A stretch of 6,142 nt of DNA, from assembly GCA_026195755.1 (NCBI GenBank), contig JAPHRL010000301.1:1-6142 (forward strand), written 5' to 3'. The DNA comes from Kangiella sp. Lineage in GTDB: Bacteria; Pseudomonadota; Gammaproteobacteria; Enterobacterales; Kangiellaceae. The position numbers and the translations under genes are program-made. The notes under the pieces are model-generated. The model did no database searches. It was not told the origin of the DNA and worked only from the letters and a program-made list of their open reading frames with translations. Positions 1 through 6,003 of the stretch are shown here, piece by piece; position 1 is the stretch's first letter; each line of letters begins with the position of its first letter.

Positions 1-2
1 CC

Positions 3-1406
3 CTAGCGACCGAACAGAAGGCTCTGGCGGTCAATCTGAATCCTACTCAGTACGGAACCATTGTTGAAATTGGCGCGGGGCAAGAAGTTGCGCGTCAGTT
101 TTTCTCAGCGGGCGCTGCCGCGGGAACCATTGCCAAAACCATGTCGGCTTACGACATGCAGGTCAGTGATGATATTTATGGTAAGGCCGGGCGCTATGTT
201 AGCCGCGAGCGCGTCGAGCAGATGCTGGTGCATGAATATGATCTTCTGCATTCGCGACTGGATGATGTGCGATCTAAAGATACTCAGTATTTCAGTTATG
301 CGGCAACGGTTACTGCCCGCAGTTACAGCCAGAAGAACGAATGTCATGGCTGGATTGGCATTCGCATGCAATTAGAGCCGAAGGCTCCGCCCAGCGAAAT
401 TGTCATGCACGTTCGAATGCTGGATGAAACCAATAAAGAGCAATCGGAAGCACTGGGTATTTTCGGCGTTAACGTGGTTTATGGCGCATTTCATTATCAC
501 AAAGATCCAAAAGTTTTCATCGAGTCGTTACTGGATAATCTGGTCAATGACTTTGGGCAAAAACGCATCGAAGTGGACCTGATTCATTTTGCTGGCCACA
601 CCTTTGAAAAAGTCGAAAACCGCTTGATGAATTTGCATCTGGTTCGTTCATGGTGTTGTCGTGCAGTGATGTTCGACGCGAAGGGCAGTTCAGAAGTTCC
701 TGGCAGCATGTTGCGTAAAAAAGACGTGTTGGTGATTCGTGGCTCTTTTAAGCCACCAACCAAAGTTCACGTCGACATGACTCAGGCTGCCATGAAGCAA
801 TTTCTGGAAGAAGAGGGCGTGCAGGGCGATGAAGTGTTCACCGTTGCCGAAATCACCATGGCAGAATTGGCCAATGATGGCGAAACCGATGATACAGGAT
901 TTCTGGCGCGCGTAGACTTGCTCAATAAACTTGGCTACAACGTACTGATTTCCGATTACCTGCGCTTCTTCCGTTTGCGCTCCTGGATGCGTCGCTATAC
1001 GCAAAATCGAATTGGTATCGTACTCAGTATCCTCGATTTTGATCAGCTGTTTAATGAGTCTTATTATGACGGCCTTGAAGGCGGTATTCTCGAAGCGATG
1101 GGTAAATTGTTTTCCGGCAACACCAATGTTTATGTGTACCCAACACGAATTGGTGGCCAGTTAGTCACTCTCGACAATGTCGAAGTCGCCGAAAACACAA
1201 AGTACTTATTAAAGCACCTGACTGAAAACAAACATCTCGTCGCCACTAAAACCTGGAACGACGAAAACCTGCACATATCCGCTCGCAACATCGCCAAAGA
1301 AATACCGCTCGGCCAGGGAGACTGGGAAAAGCAGCTGCCTGACCCCATACGCGATGAAATCAAAGCGCGCTGCATGTTTGGGTATTGTGAGCTTCCGGAA
1401 GAGTAG
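3..1406 (+). CDS. Conserved protein of the family often labelled nicotinate-nucleotide adenylyltransferase (5' end cut off by window)
   Basis: The frame is open from position 3 to the TAG at 1404-1406, giving 467 visible residues. The first ATG (141) is internal. The 46 codons before it read as typical family sequence, including NPTQYGT and EIGAGQEVARQFF, then run into AKTMSAYDMQVSDDIYG. The true start is therefore probably only a few codons left of the window. From memory, this soluble family of about 480 residues is widespread in proteobacteria and often carries the label nicotinate-nucleotide adenylyltransferase. The only visible support for that label is RGSFKPPTKVHVDM (encoded near 738-779), which loosely resembles the GxFxPxHxGH nucleotide-binding motif of nucleotidyltransferases but lacks its second half. 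Other conserved-looking blocks are NECHGW, HVRMLD, EALGI.GVN, VLISDYLRFFRL and YYDGLEGGILEAMGKLF. No signal peptide or membrane segment is seen in the visible part. Family membership is confident; the enzymatic role is not. No terminator-like hairpin with a T-run follows the stop. Confidence 0.85.
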   Translation, partial: LATEQKALAVNLNPTQYGTIVEIGAGQEVARQFFSAGAAAGTIAKTMSAYDMQVSDDIYGKAGRYVSRERVEQMLVHEYDLLHSRLDDVRSKDTQYFSYAATVTARSYSQKNECHGWIGIRMQLEPKAPPSEIVMHVRMLDETNKEQSEALGIFGVNVVYGAFHYHKDPKVFIESLLDNLVNDFGQKRIEVDLIHFAGHTFEKVENRLMNLHLVRSWCCRAVMFDAKGSSEVPGSMLRKKDVLVIRGSFKPPTKVHVDMTQAAMKQFLEEEGVQGDEVFTVAEITMAELANDGETDDTGFLARVDLLNKLGYNVLISDYLRFFRLRSWMRRYTQNRIGIVLSILDFDQLFNESYYDGLEGGILEAMGKLFSGNTNVYVYPTRIGGQLVTLDNVEVAENTKYLLKHLTENKHLVATKTWNDENLHISARNIAKEIPLGQGDWEKQLPDPIRDEIKARCMFGYCELPEE

Positions 1407-1440
1407 GCGGGGCTTTCCTGAAGTAAAATATTGTTTTAAC

Positions 1441-1526
1441 GTAGGGTGCGTCGTGACGCAGATCCTGCCCTAGGGGTGCCGTTGAACTAATCGGCACTAA
1501 GAGAGGTGCGTCACGACGCACCCTAC
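1441..1526. repeat. REPIN-like inverted pair of GTAG palindromes
   Basis: The left arm GTAGGGTGCGTCGTGACGCA (1441-1460) has its exact reverse complement at 1507-1526, so the element is a 20-bp perfect inverted repeat around 46 bases. Each arm contains its own smaller palindrome (TGCGTC/GACGCA) preceded by GTAG, and the element ends CTAC. The centre holds further symmetry: CCCTAGGG at 1468-1475, and GTGCCG (1476-1481) pairing with CGGCAC (1492-1497). A GTAG tetranucleotide followed by a palindrome, arranged as an inverted pair, is the known layout of REP doublets (REPINs/BIMEs) moved by RAYT (TnpA-REP) transposases. No transposase is in the window, so mobilisation would be in trans. A small MITE is the alternative, but I see no clear target-site duplication. 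It may also stop transcription leaving the upstream gene. Confidence 0.75.
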
Positions 1527-1597
1527 TACTGAATGGGAAGACCTCTGGAATAATATTTGTTCTTAGTAATAGTTCAATTCAGGTTCAACTATTTAAG

Positions 1598-1697
1598 AAA
1601 GAGCAGATCCTGACTTTCGTCAGGATGACATACCGCTAGTGATTTGCACTATATTTCGAGGCTTGTCATTCCAAACTAGATTTGGAATCTGCTCTTT
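1598..1697. repeat. Second inverted pair of hairpin repeats, distinct family
   Basis: The outer arms AAAGAGCAGAT (1598-1608) and ATCTGCTCTTT (1687-1697) are perfect inverted repeats. Inside each arm lies a separate hairpin: ATCCTGAC/GTCAGGAT with a TTTC loop (1607-1626), and ATTCCAAA/TTTGGAAT with a five-base loop (1668-1688). Next to these hairpins, ATGACA (1625-1630) and TGTCAT (1664-1669) again pair. The two units are thus the same kind of repeat in opposite orientation, with the general form TGTCAT-hairpin-ATCTGCTCTTT. Dispersed intergenic repeats of the GTCATTCC...GGAAT type are common in proteobacteria, and this pair resembles them. It lacks the GTAG tag of the element at 1441-1526, so it belongs to another class. 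Whether it is mobile is inference. Confidence 0.65.
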
Positions 1698-1725
1698 GTT
1701 TCTCAAGATGGGATATAGCTATTAA
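1696..1725 (+). promoter_or_regulatory. Possible sigma-70-type promoter for the prenyltransferase gene
   Basis: TTGTTT at 1696-1701 could serve as a -35 box, and TATTAA at 1720-1725, 18 bases further on, as a -10 box. The placement suits a transcript starting near 1732 and covering the prenyltransferase and perhaps the two genes after it. The -35 box overlaps the last bases of the inverted repeat pair, which would make that repeat part of the promoter region. Both boxes are imperfect and AT-rich sequence gives many such matches, so this is a weak call. Confidence 0.22.
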
Positions 1726-1805
1726 TAAACTGCTCGTTGCATTCTTTATGCCACTATCTTAAGGTTTGTTCTAAACAACAAATATTAATAATAAGTAACC
1801 CGAAA

Positions 1806-2699
1806 TTGACCACTCTAAAAACTCTCCTTGGTACAATGCGTTTACCTTTTCTATTACTGACACCAGCGTGTGTATCGGTTGCTATTGGTACTGCATTTTG
1901 GCAAACAGGGGAGTTGAATGGTTTTCATGTATTGCTGATCTTGGTGGGGGCTTTGTCGGCGCATATCAGCGTTAATGTATTCAATGAGTATTTTGACTAC
2001 AAAAGCGGTTTGGATTTGAAAACTGAACGCACGCCTTTCAGTGGTGGGAGTGGTGCTTTGCAGGCTAATCCTGAGGTAGCTAAGGCTGCTTTATGGTTTG
2101 CCTGGGTCACTTTTGCGATTACTGGCTTTATTGGGTTCTACTTTATTGGTGTGCATGGCTGGCAGCTGTTACCGCTTGGCTTGTTTGGGTTGTTACTCCT
2201 TATTACTTATACCACTTGGTGGGTTTATCGCCCTTTGATGTGTCTTGTTGCACCGGGTCTTGGCTTTGGCATATTGATGATTATGGGAACGCACTTTGCT
2301 TTAACCGGTGAATATAGTCTGGTGGCTTTTGTAGCATCCTTGCCTGCGACTTTTTTAGTGAGCGGTTTACTGCTACTCAATCAATTCCCTGACGTAGAAG
2401 CGGATAAGTCTATTGGGCGAAAGCACTTTCCCATAACCATTGGTTTTAGAAAAAGTGCGTTAGTTTTAGGTTGTTTCTATCTTTTGACTTATCTGGCTGT
2501 GATTTTTGGTGTGGCAGCGCAACAGCTGCCAACCTATTGCTTACTCGCATTAACAACAGCACCATTGGCGTTGAAAGCATTTCGTGAAGCTAAAGACTTC
2601 AAAGGGGATATTTCTCAATTAATCCCTGCAATGGGCATGAATGTTGCTGTGACGCTTTTAACACCTGTATTGCTGGCTGTTGGCTTGTTTATTGGATAA
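1806..2699 (+). CDS. UbiA-family membrane prenyltransferase (MenA-like)
   Basis: This integral membrane enzyme should transfer a polyprenyl chain from its diphosphate to an acceptor, typically an aromatic quinone precursor. Two Asp-rich motifs mark the UbiA superfamily. The first is NVFNEYFDYKSGLD (about residues 57-70, with N60, D64 and D70), followed by GGSG. The second is NQFPDVEADKSIGR (about 192-205, with D196 and D200). These residues coordinate Mg2+ and diphosphate in the family. Hydrophobic segments fill the rest, consistent with 8-9 helices. Length from the TTG at 1806 is 297 residues, normal for the family. The start is uncertain: the frame has no ATG before 1836, and that ATG lies inside the likely conserved LKTLLGTMRLPFLL stretch. 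TTG at 1737 would add 23 residues unlike the family. No strong ribosome binding site precedes any candidate. The acceptor substrate cannot be told from sequence alone: MenA-like is a resemblance, and no menaquinone genes are nearby. Confidence 0.88.
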   Translation: MTTLKTLLGTMRLPFLLLTPACVSVAIGTAFWQTGELNGFHVLLILVGALSAHISVNVFNEYFDYKSGLDLKTERTPFSGGSGALQANPEVAKAALWFAWVTFAITGFIGFYFIGVHGWQLLPLGLFGLLLLITYTTWWVYRPLMCLVAPGLGFGILMIMGTHFALTGEYSLVAFVASLPATFLVSGLLLLNQFPDVEADKSIGRKHFPITIGFRKSALVLGCFYLLTYLAVIFGVAAQQLPTYCLLALTTAPLALKAFREAKDFKGDISQLIPAMGMNVAVTLLTPVLLAVGLFIG

Positions 2700-2715
2700 A
2701 TTTTATTTCGCTGGT

Positions 2716-2755
2716 AAAGTGCTGAATTCCACTTTGATTTAGCTGAAATGGAATT
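2716..2755 (+). promoter_or_regulatory. Two competing small stem-loops over the next gene's ribosome binding site
   Basis: AAAGTG (2716-2721) can pair with CACTTT (2730-2735). Alternatively, AATTCCA (2725-2731) can pair with TGGAATT (2749-2755), which covers the TGGA that would act as Shine-Dalgarno for the ATG at 2760. The two pairings share bases and exclude each other, which formally resembles a translational switch. The stems are only 6-7 bp and AT-rich, so chance is a serious explanation. Confidence 0.15.
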
Positions 2756-2759
2756 TTGT

Positions 2760-3044
2760 ATGTCGACGAAAACTATTGCTAATAAAAAAGTCTCCGGCGG
2801 AGTCGTTCATGAGCTCCCTGAAGATTTGTTGAGCAGTTTGGTGAATGATTCTGAGGCTCTTGCCTTTTGGGAAGATATCACGGAGCTTGCTCGGAATGAA
2901 TGGATTTGCTGGGTGGAGGATGCCAAAAAAGCCGAAACTCGTCAGCGTAGAATCGAGCGAGTTGCCAATGATCTTAAAAACGACAAGCGAAGACCTTGCT
3001 GCTGGCCGGGATGCAAACATCGAGAAAGGACTGGTAAGGCATGA
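2760..3044 (+). CDS. Small YdeI/OmpD-associated (OmdA-like) family protein
   Basis: The product is a 94-residue soluble protein. The core ELPEDLLSSL...LARNEWICWVEDAKKAETRQRRI and the tail KRRPCCWPGC (about residues 77-85) match, from memory, short proteins annotated as YdeI/OmpD-associated or 'bacteriocin-protection' family. The biochemical role is not established. The helix-rich middle has the KKAETRQRRIER pattern typical of this domain. The CCWPGC cluster offers three cysteines that might bind a metal or take part in redox chemistry, but that is inference. The ATG at 2760 is chosen over the one at 2748 because ATGGA sits about 7 bases before it, while 2748 has no ribosome binding site and would add only MEFC. 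It follows the prenyltransferase stop by 60 bases and precedes the YchJ-family gene by 30, so cotranscription is plausible. The homologous core is intact, so it does not look truncated. Confidence 0.82.
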   Translation: MSTKTIANKKVSGGVVHELPEDLLSSLVNDSEALAFWEDITELARNEWICWVEDAKKAETRQRRIERVANDLKNDKRRPCCWPGCKHRERTGKA

Positions 3045-3074
3045 ATTCTATAATTTTTAAATTTGGTATTACTT

Positions 3075-3557
3075 ATGACCATTAATTGCCCTTGTCGCAT
3101 TAAAGAAAAGACTATCCTAATGGCTTATAGCGATTGCTGTGAGCCTTTTCATTTAGAAAGTGCTTTACCTGAAACTCCTGAGCGATTAATGCGCTCTCGA
3201 TACTCTGCTTATTATTTAGGATTGGGGCAGTACATCTTTGATACTCATCATGCTAACTTTCGTGGTAATGTTTCGGTAGAGGACTTCGAGCTAAGTGCTA
3301 AATCAACTCACTGGTGTGGTCTTGAGGTGGTTCGTGCGGAGCAGGAGGGTGACTCTGGTCTGGTGGAGTTTAAGGCTTATTTTCTCGATAAGGAGAAGTT
3401 GCACTGCTTACATGAAGCTTCCAATTTTGTTCGTGAGGATGACCGATGGTTGTATACTGATGGTGACTTCAAGCCCAAAACTGTAGTTAAAATTTCAAGA
3501 AACGATCCTTGCCCATGTGGCAGTGCCAAGAAAGCGAAAAAATGTTGCTTAAAATAA
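3075..3557 (+). CDS. ychJ: YchJ family (UPF0225) protein with C-terminal SEC-C motif
   Basis: The product is a 160-residue cytoplasmic protein, close to the roughly 150 residues usual for YchJ. It has the family's three parts: a Cys-rich N-terminus (C5-P-C7 ... C21-C22-EPFH), a central domain beginning LMRSRYSAYYLG (about 38-49) with the conserved HW(C)GLEV and VEFKAYF strands, and a C-terminal SEC-C motif RNDPCPCGS...KKCC (C146, C148, C157, C158). SEC-C motifs, also found at the end of SecA, bind zinc, so the protein probably binds one or two zinc ions. The precise cellular role is unknown. The ATG at 3075 is preferred to the TTG at 3063 because only the CPC motif downstream is family-like; the next in-frame ATG (3120) would delete it. 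The N-terminal motif is divergent: CPCRIKEKTILMAYSDCC has 13 residues between C7 and C21 instead of the roughly 8 seen in the C-terminal copy, and lacks the GS after CPC. Confidence 0.9.
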   Translation: MTINCPCRIKEKTILMAYSDCCEPFHLESALPETPERLMRSRYSAYYLGLGQYIFDTHHANFRGNVSVEDFELSAKSTHWCGLEVVRAEQEGDSGLVEFKAYFLDKEKLHCLHEASNFVREDDRWLYTDGDFKPKTVVKISRNDPCPCGSAKKAKKCCLK

Positions 3558-3638
3558 ACTGCCCACTAAACCCTTTTCTGCTAATCTGCATCTAAATGAA
3601 GTCACACGGCAATTAATAAGCTATTAAAACAATAAGTT

Positions 3639-3648
3639 AGGAGAAGGG
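3639..3648 (+). promoter_or_regulatory. Strong ribosome binding site of the ABC ATPase gene
   Basis: AGGAGAAGGG lies immediately before the ATG at 3649. The AGGAG core (3639-3643) is spaced 5 bases from the start and is by far the best Shine-Dalgarno match in the window. It fixes the start codon and suggests efficient translation of the transporter operon. The 91-base gap before the gene is AT-rich and could hold its own promoter, but I cannot name convincing -35 and -10 boxes. Confidence 0.75.
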
Positions 3649-4494
3649 ATGATTGAAGTTCGGGGTATTTCTAAACGCTATGGCGATTTGCAAGCTGTAG
3701 ACAATCTTTCGATTACCATTGAGAAGGGGCATATCTTTGGCCTGCTGGGACCTAATGGCGCCGGTAAAAGTACAACCATTTCAATGATGTGCGGCCTTAT
3801 TACTCCTGATCTGGGCACTGTCCAGCTCAATGGTGAAAAACCTACTGATAAAGCGACTAAACATAAAATTGGCTTGATTCCACAGTCGATTGCTTTGTAT
3901 GAAGAATTGACGGCGCTAGATAATTTGAGTTTTTTTGCTGATTTATACGGCTTATCAGCAAAGACCAAGAATGAACGTATGGAGTGGTCATTGCAGTTTG
4001 TGGGTTTGCAGGATCGGGCCAAAGACACGGTGAGTGAATATTCCGGGGGTATGAAACGTCGCTTGAATTTAGCTGCTTCTTTATTGCATGACCCCGAGTT
4101 TATTTTTATGGATGAACCAACGGCGGGGGTCGATCCCCAGTCACGCAATAAATTATTTGAAAGCGTTCTAGAACTAAAAGATTTAGGCAAAACGATTATC
4201 TATACCACCCATTACATGGAAGAGGCGGAAAAGCTTTGCGACCGGGTTGGGGTAGTTGATAAAGGTCAGTTGCTGGCACTGGGAACGGTCGATGAGTTGA
4301 TTGAGCAACATGGGGGTGACTCAAGCGTAAATATAAGTTCCGAGCAGGGTGAAGAGAGCTTTATGACGGCTAATCCCGTGAATGACTTGATGGCCCGTTT
4401 AAGAGAGTTAACCACTGTGGATAATTTAAGCTTGCGACGTCCTAACCTTGAGACGGTCTTTTTAAATTTAACCGGTAAGCAATTGAGGGATTAA
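3649..4494 (+). CDS. ABC-2 type exporter, ATP-binding subunit
   Basis: This 281-residue cytoplasmic ATPase would power the permease encoded next. All nucleotide-binding elements are present: Walker A GPNGAGKST (34-42), Q-loop glutamine at 79 in LIPQS, ABC signature YSGGMKRR (131-138, with Y in place of the usual L), Walker B FIFMDEP (151-157) with catalytic E156, the D-loop and the switch histidine H188 in TTHYMEEAE. After about residue 215 comes the short C-terminal extension ending in RRPNLETVFLNLTGKQLRD, typical of the drug/NatA-type ATPases that pair with ABC-2 permeases. Many of these export drugs, lipids, polysaccharide or sodium; the sequence does not identify the substrate. The stop codon is followed after a single base by the permease ATG, and the permease's ribosome binding site lies inside this gene's last codons, so the two are very likely translationally coupled. 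Confidence 0.95.
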   Translation: MIEVRGISKRYGDLQAVDNLSITIEKGHIFGLLGPNGAGKSTTISMMCGLITPDLGTVQLNGEKPTDKATKHKIGLIPQSIALYEELTALDNLSFFADLYGLSAKTKNERMEWSLQFVGLQDRAKDTVSEYSGGMKRRLNLAASLLHDPEFIFMDEPTAGVDPQSRNKLFESVLELKDLGKTIIYTTHYMEEAEKLCDRVGVVDKGQLLALGTVDELIEQHGGDSSVNISSEQGEESFMTANPVNDLMARLRELTTVDNLSLRRPNLETVFLNLTGKQLRD

Positions 4495-4495
4495 T

Positions 4496-5794
4496 ATGAG
4501 AGCTGTTATAGCCTTAATGAAAAAAGATATTAAATTGCTATTTAAAGATAAAATGGCTGTGTTTTTTACCTTTATTTTCCCTTTATTGTTCGCTTTCTTC
4601 TTTGGCTCAATCTTTTCTAGCAGTGGTGGTGCGCAAGGATTGAAAGTTGCAGTGACTGATTTAGACCAAACGGAAAAGTCACAAGTATTCGTGGAGCAAC
4701 TTAATGAGGCCAGCGAATTTAGGGTGACTGTAACCGATGAAGCCAGTGCGAAGGAGCTAGTTCGAACCGGTAAGCAGGTTGCTTTCATAATTTTGCCGGA
4801 AGGTTTTGGCGAAAATTATGGTGGGATCTTTAGCGGAGAACCTCCTGAAATTTTAGTTGGTATTGATCCTGCACGAAAAGCTGAAGCTGGCTATTTGGAG
4901 GGCTCTTTGATGAAGTTAGGCATCAAGCGCTTTGAGCTTGCATTTTCGGATGCTAATGAAATGATTAAGCAGCTGGACTTTTCGATAGATGATATTCAGC
5001 AAAGTGATGATATGCCTGCTGAGTGGAAGTCATTGTTGAGTGATTATCTACCCAAGTTTAAAGAGCTAACCGAGCAAGAACTTGCTAAGCAACCTGATGG
5101 TGCTGGTTCGACTGGCTTGAATTTTGGTTCCGATGGCGACAATCCGATGATGCCTTTGAAGATAACCAGGGAAGAAGTAATGGTACAAAAGACAGGGCCA
5201 AGAAATGCCTTTTCGATCACTATTCCACAAGGCGTGATCTGGGCGATTATGGGCTGTGTGATTGGTTTTGCGATTAGTCTAGTGCGCGAAAAAACCTTGG
5301 GTACTATAGATCGTTTAGCAATGGCGCCAATTAGTCGCACTCAAATCCTGGCAGGCAAGGCACTGGGTTGTTTCGCGGCACAAGCAATGGTGGTGACAAT
5401 GCTGTTCACTATTGCTTACTTTATACTGGATGTACGCTTTGATTTTATCAAGCTGATCTTGGCCGTTCTTGCTGCCGGAATCTGTTTTGTTGGTGTCATG
5501 ATGTTCTTCGCATCGATTACCAAAACCGAACAATCGGTTGCCGGTATGACCAATGCATTTCTGATCCTGATGGGGATGATAGGTGGCGCCATGATTCCGC
5601 TATTCGCCATGCCAGGCTGGATGCAATCGGTTAGCCATATCAGTCCTGTTAAGTGGGCTATTTTGGCATTTGAAGGCGCTATATGGCGAGACTTTAGTTA
5701 TATCGAGATGATGACGCCGCTAGCTATTTTGACTGCAATAGGGCTGGTGACCTTCTTTATCGGAACTCGTATGCTAAAATTGAAACAGGCATAG
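4496..5794 (+). CDS. ABC-2 type exporter, permease subunit
   Basis: This 432-residue inner-membrane protein has the ABC-2 membrane layout. A cytoplasmic start (MRAVIALMKKDIKLLFKDK) leads into helix 1 (about 21-40). A large extracytoplasmic domain follows (about 41-240), then five more helices at roughly 244-263, 289-311, 318-340, 351-372 and 405-424. The cytoplasmic loop REKTLGTIDRLAMAPISRTQILAGK (264-288) is the conserved stretch that contacts the ATPase in this family, and ISPVKWAI (382-389) is a usual late motif. Two such chains plus two ATPase subunits should make a full exporter. The ATG at 4496 comes one base after the ATPase stop, and GAGGGA at about 4485-4490 is its Shine-Dalgarno. 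The large outer domain resembles those of the YhgE/Pip, YbhS and YbhR type. Partners such as an HlyD-like membrane fusion protein or outer-membrane channel are not in the window, so the substrate and route remain open. No clear terminator follows. Confidence 0.94.
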   Translation: MRAVIALMKKDIKLLFKDKMAVFFTFIFPLLFAFFFGSIFSSSGGAQGLKVAVTDLDQTEKSQVFVEQLNEASEFRVTVTDEASAKELVRTGKQVAFIILPEGFGENYGGIFSGEPPEILVGIDPARKAEAGYLEGSLMKLGIKRFELAFSDANEMIKQLDFSIDDIQQSDDMPAEWKSLLSDYLPKFKELTEQELAKQPDGAGSTGLNFGSDGDNPMMPLKITREEVMVQKTGPRNAFSITIPQGVIWAIMGCVIGFAISLVREKTLGTIDRLAMAPISRTQILAGKALGCFAAQAMVVTMLFTIAYFILDVRFDFIKLILAVLAAGICFVGVMMFFASITKTEQSVAGMTNAFLILMGMIGGAMIPLFAMPGWMQSVSHISPVKWAILAFEGAIWRDFSYIEMMTPLAILTAIGLVTFFIGTRMLKLKQA

Positions 5795-5830
5795 TTCTTG
5801 AAAATACGGGTGCTCATTTGCTAATTATGA

Positions 5831-5965
5831 GGGCTGCAAGTTTGGATAGGTGTTGATTATTACCACCAAGAACCCATTTATATTGAGCTAAGACGCGCAC
5901 AAAATATAGCAATCAAAATCTTGGATGATTTTGATAAGAATTTTCAGCACAGGGACGTGATGTAA
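5831..5965 (+). pseudogene. Short coding-like fragment without a proper start
   Basis: Between the TGA at 5828 and the TAA at 5963 lies an open frame of 44 codons that reads like real protein: VDYYHQEPIYIELRR is followed by AQNIAIKILDDFDKNFQHRDVM. The charged and hydrophobic residues alternate as in a folded helix. It has no ATG start (only a CTG at 5834 near its beginning) and no ribosome binding site. It may be the degraded end of a lost gene or a chance frame. I do not recognise a family. It contains a 9-bp perfect inverted repeat, ATCAAAATC/GATTTTGAT (5912-5920 with 5927-5935). Confidence 0.2.
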
Positions 5966-6003
5966 ATTCTGGTGCGTTAAGTATTTTGGGGGTGGCGAAG
6001 GTA

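Noticed and set aside
105..371. Minus-strand open frame opposite the large upstream gene
   Set aside because: It lies fully inside a convincing + strand gene, has no ribosome binding site and no recognisable domain; it is a shadow frame.
61..375. 104-codon + strand frame overlapping the first gene
   Set aside because: It starts at a TTG, is Cys/Met/Arg-rich in an unnatural way and overlaps a conserved gene in another frame.
1397..1440. Possible terminator right after the first gene
   Set aside because: The palindrome CTTCCGGAAG sits in the last codons of the gene and the T-rich stretch after it is not next to a GC stem, so it does not form a standard intrinsic terminator.
1441..1697. CRISPR-like array from the repeated palindromes
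   Set aside because: The repeats are inverted pairs of two unrelated sequences, without direct repeats at regular spacing or uniform spacers.
3041..3082. Short frame starting at the ATGA overlapping the YdeI-like stop
   Set aside because: It encodes only 14 residues (MNSIIFKFGITYDH) and runs out of frame into the YchJ-family start; there is no evidence that it is a gene.
3678..4190. 170-codon minus-strand open frame opposite the ABC ATPase gene
   Set aside because: It is antisense to an intact ATPase with all motifs, and its translation shows no domain pattern; long shadow frames are common opposite ABC genes.
5912..5935. 9-bp stem-loop as terminator of the exporter operon
   Set aside because: The stem is AT-rich, lies more than 100 bases after the stop codon and lacks a following T-run.
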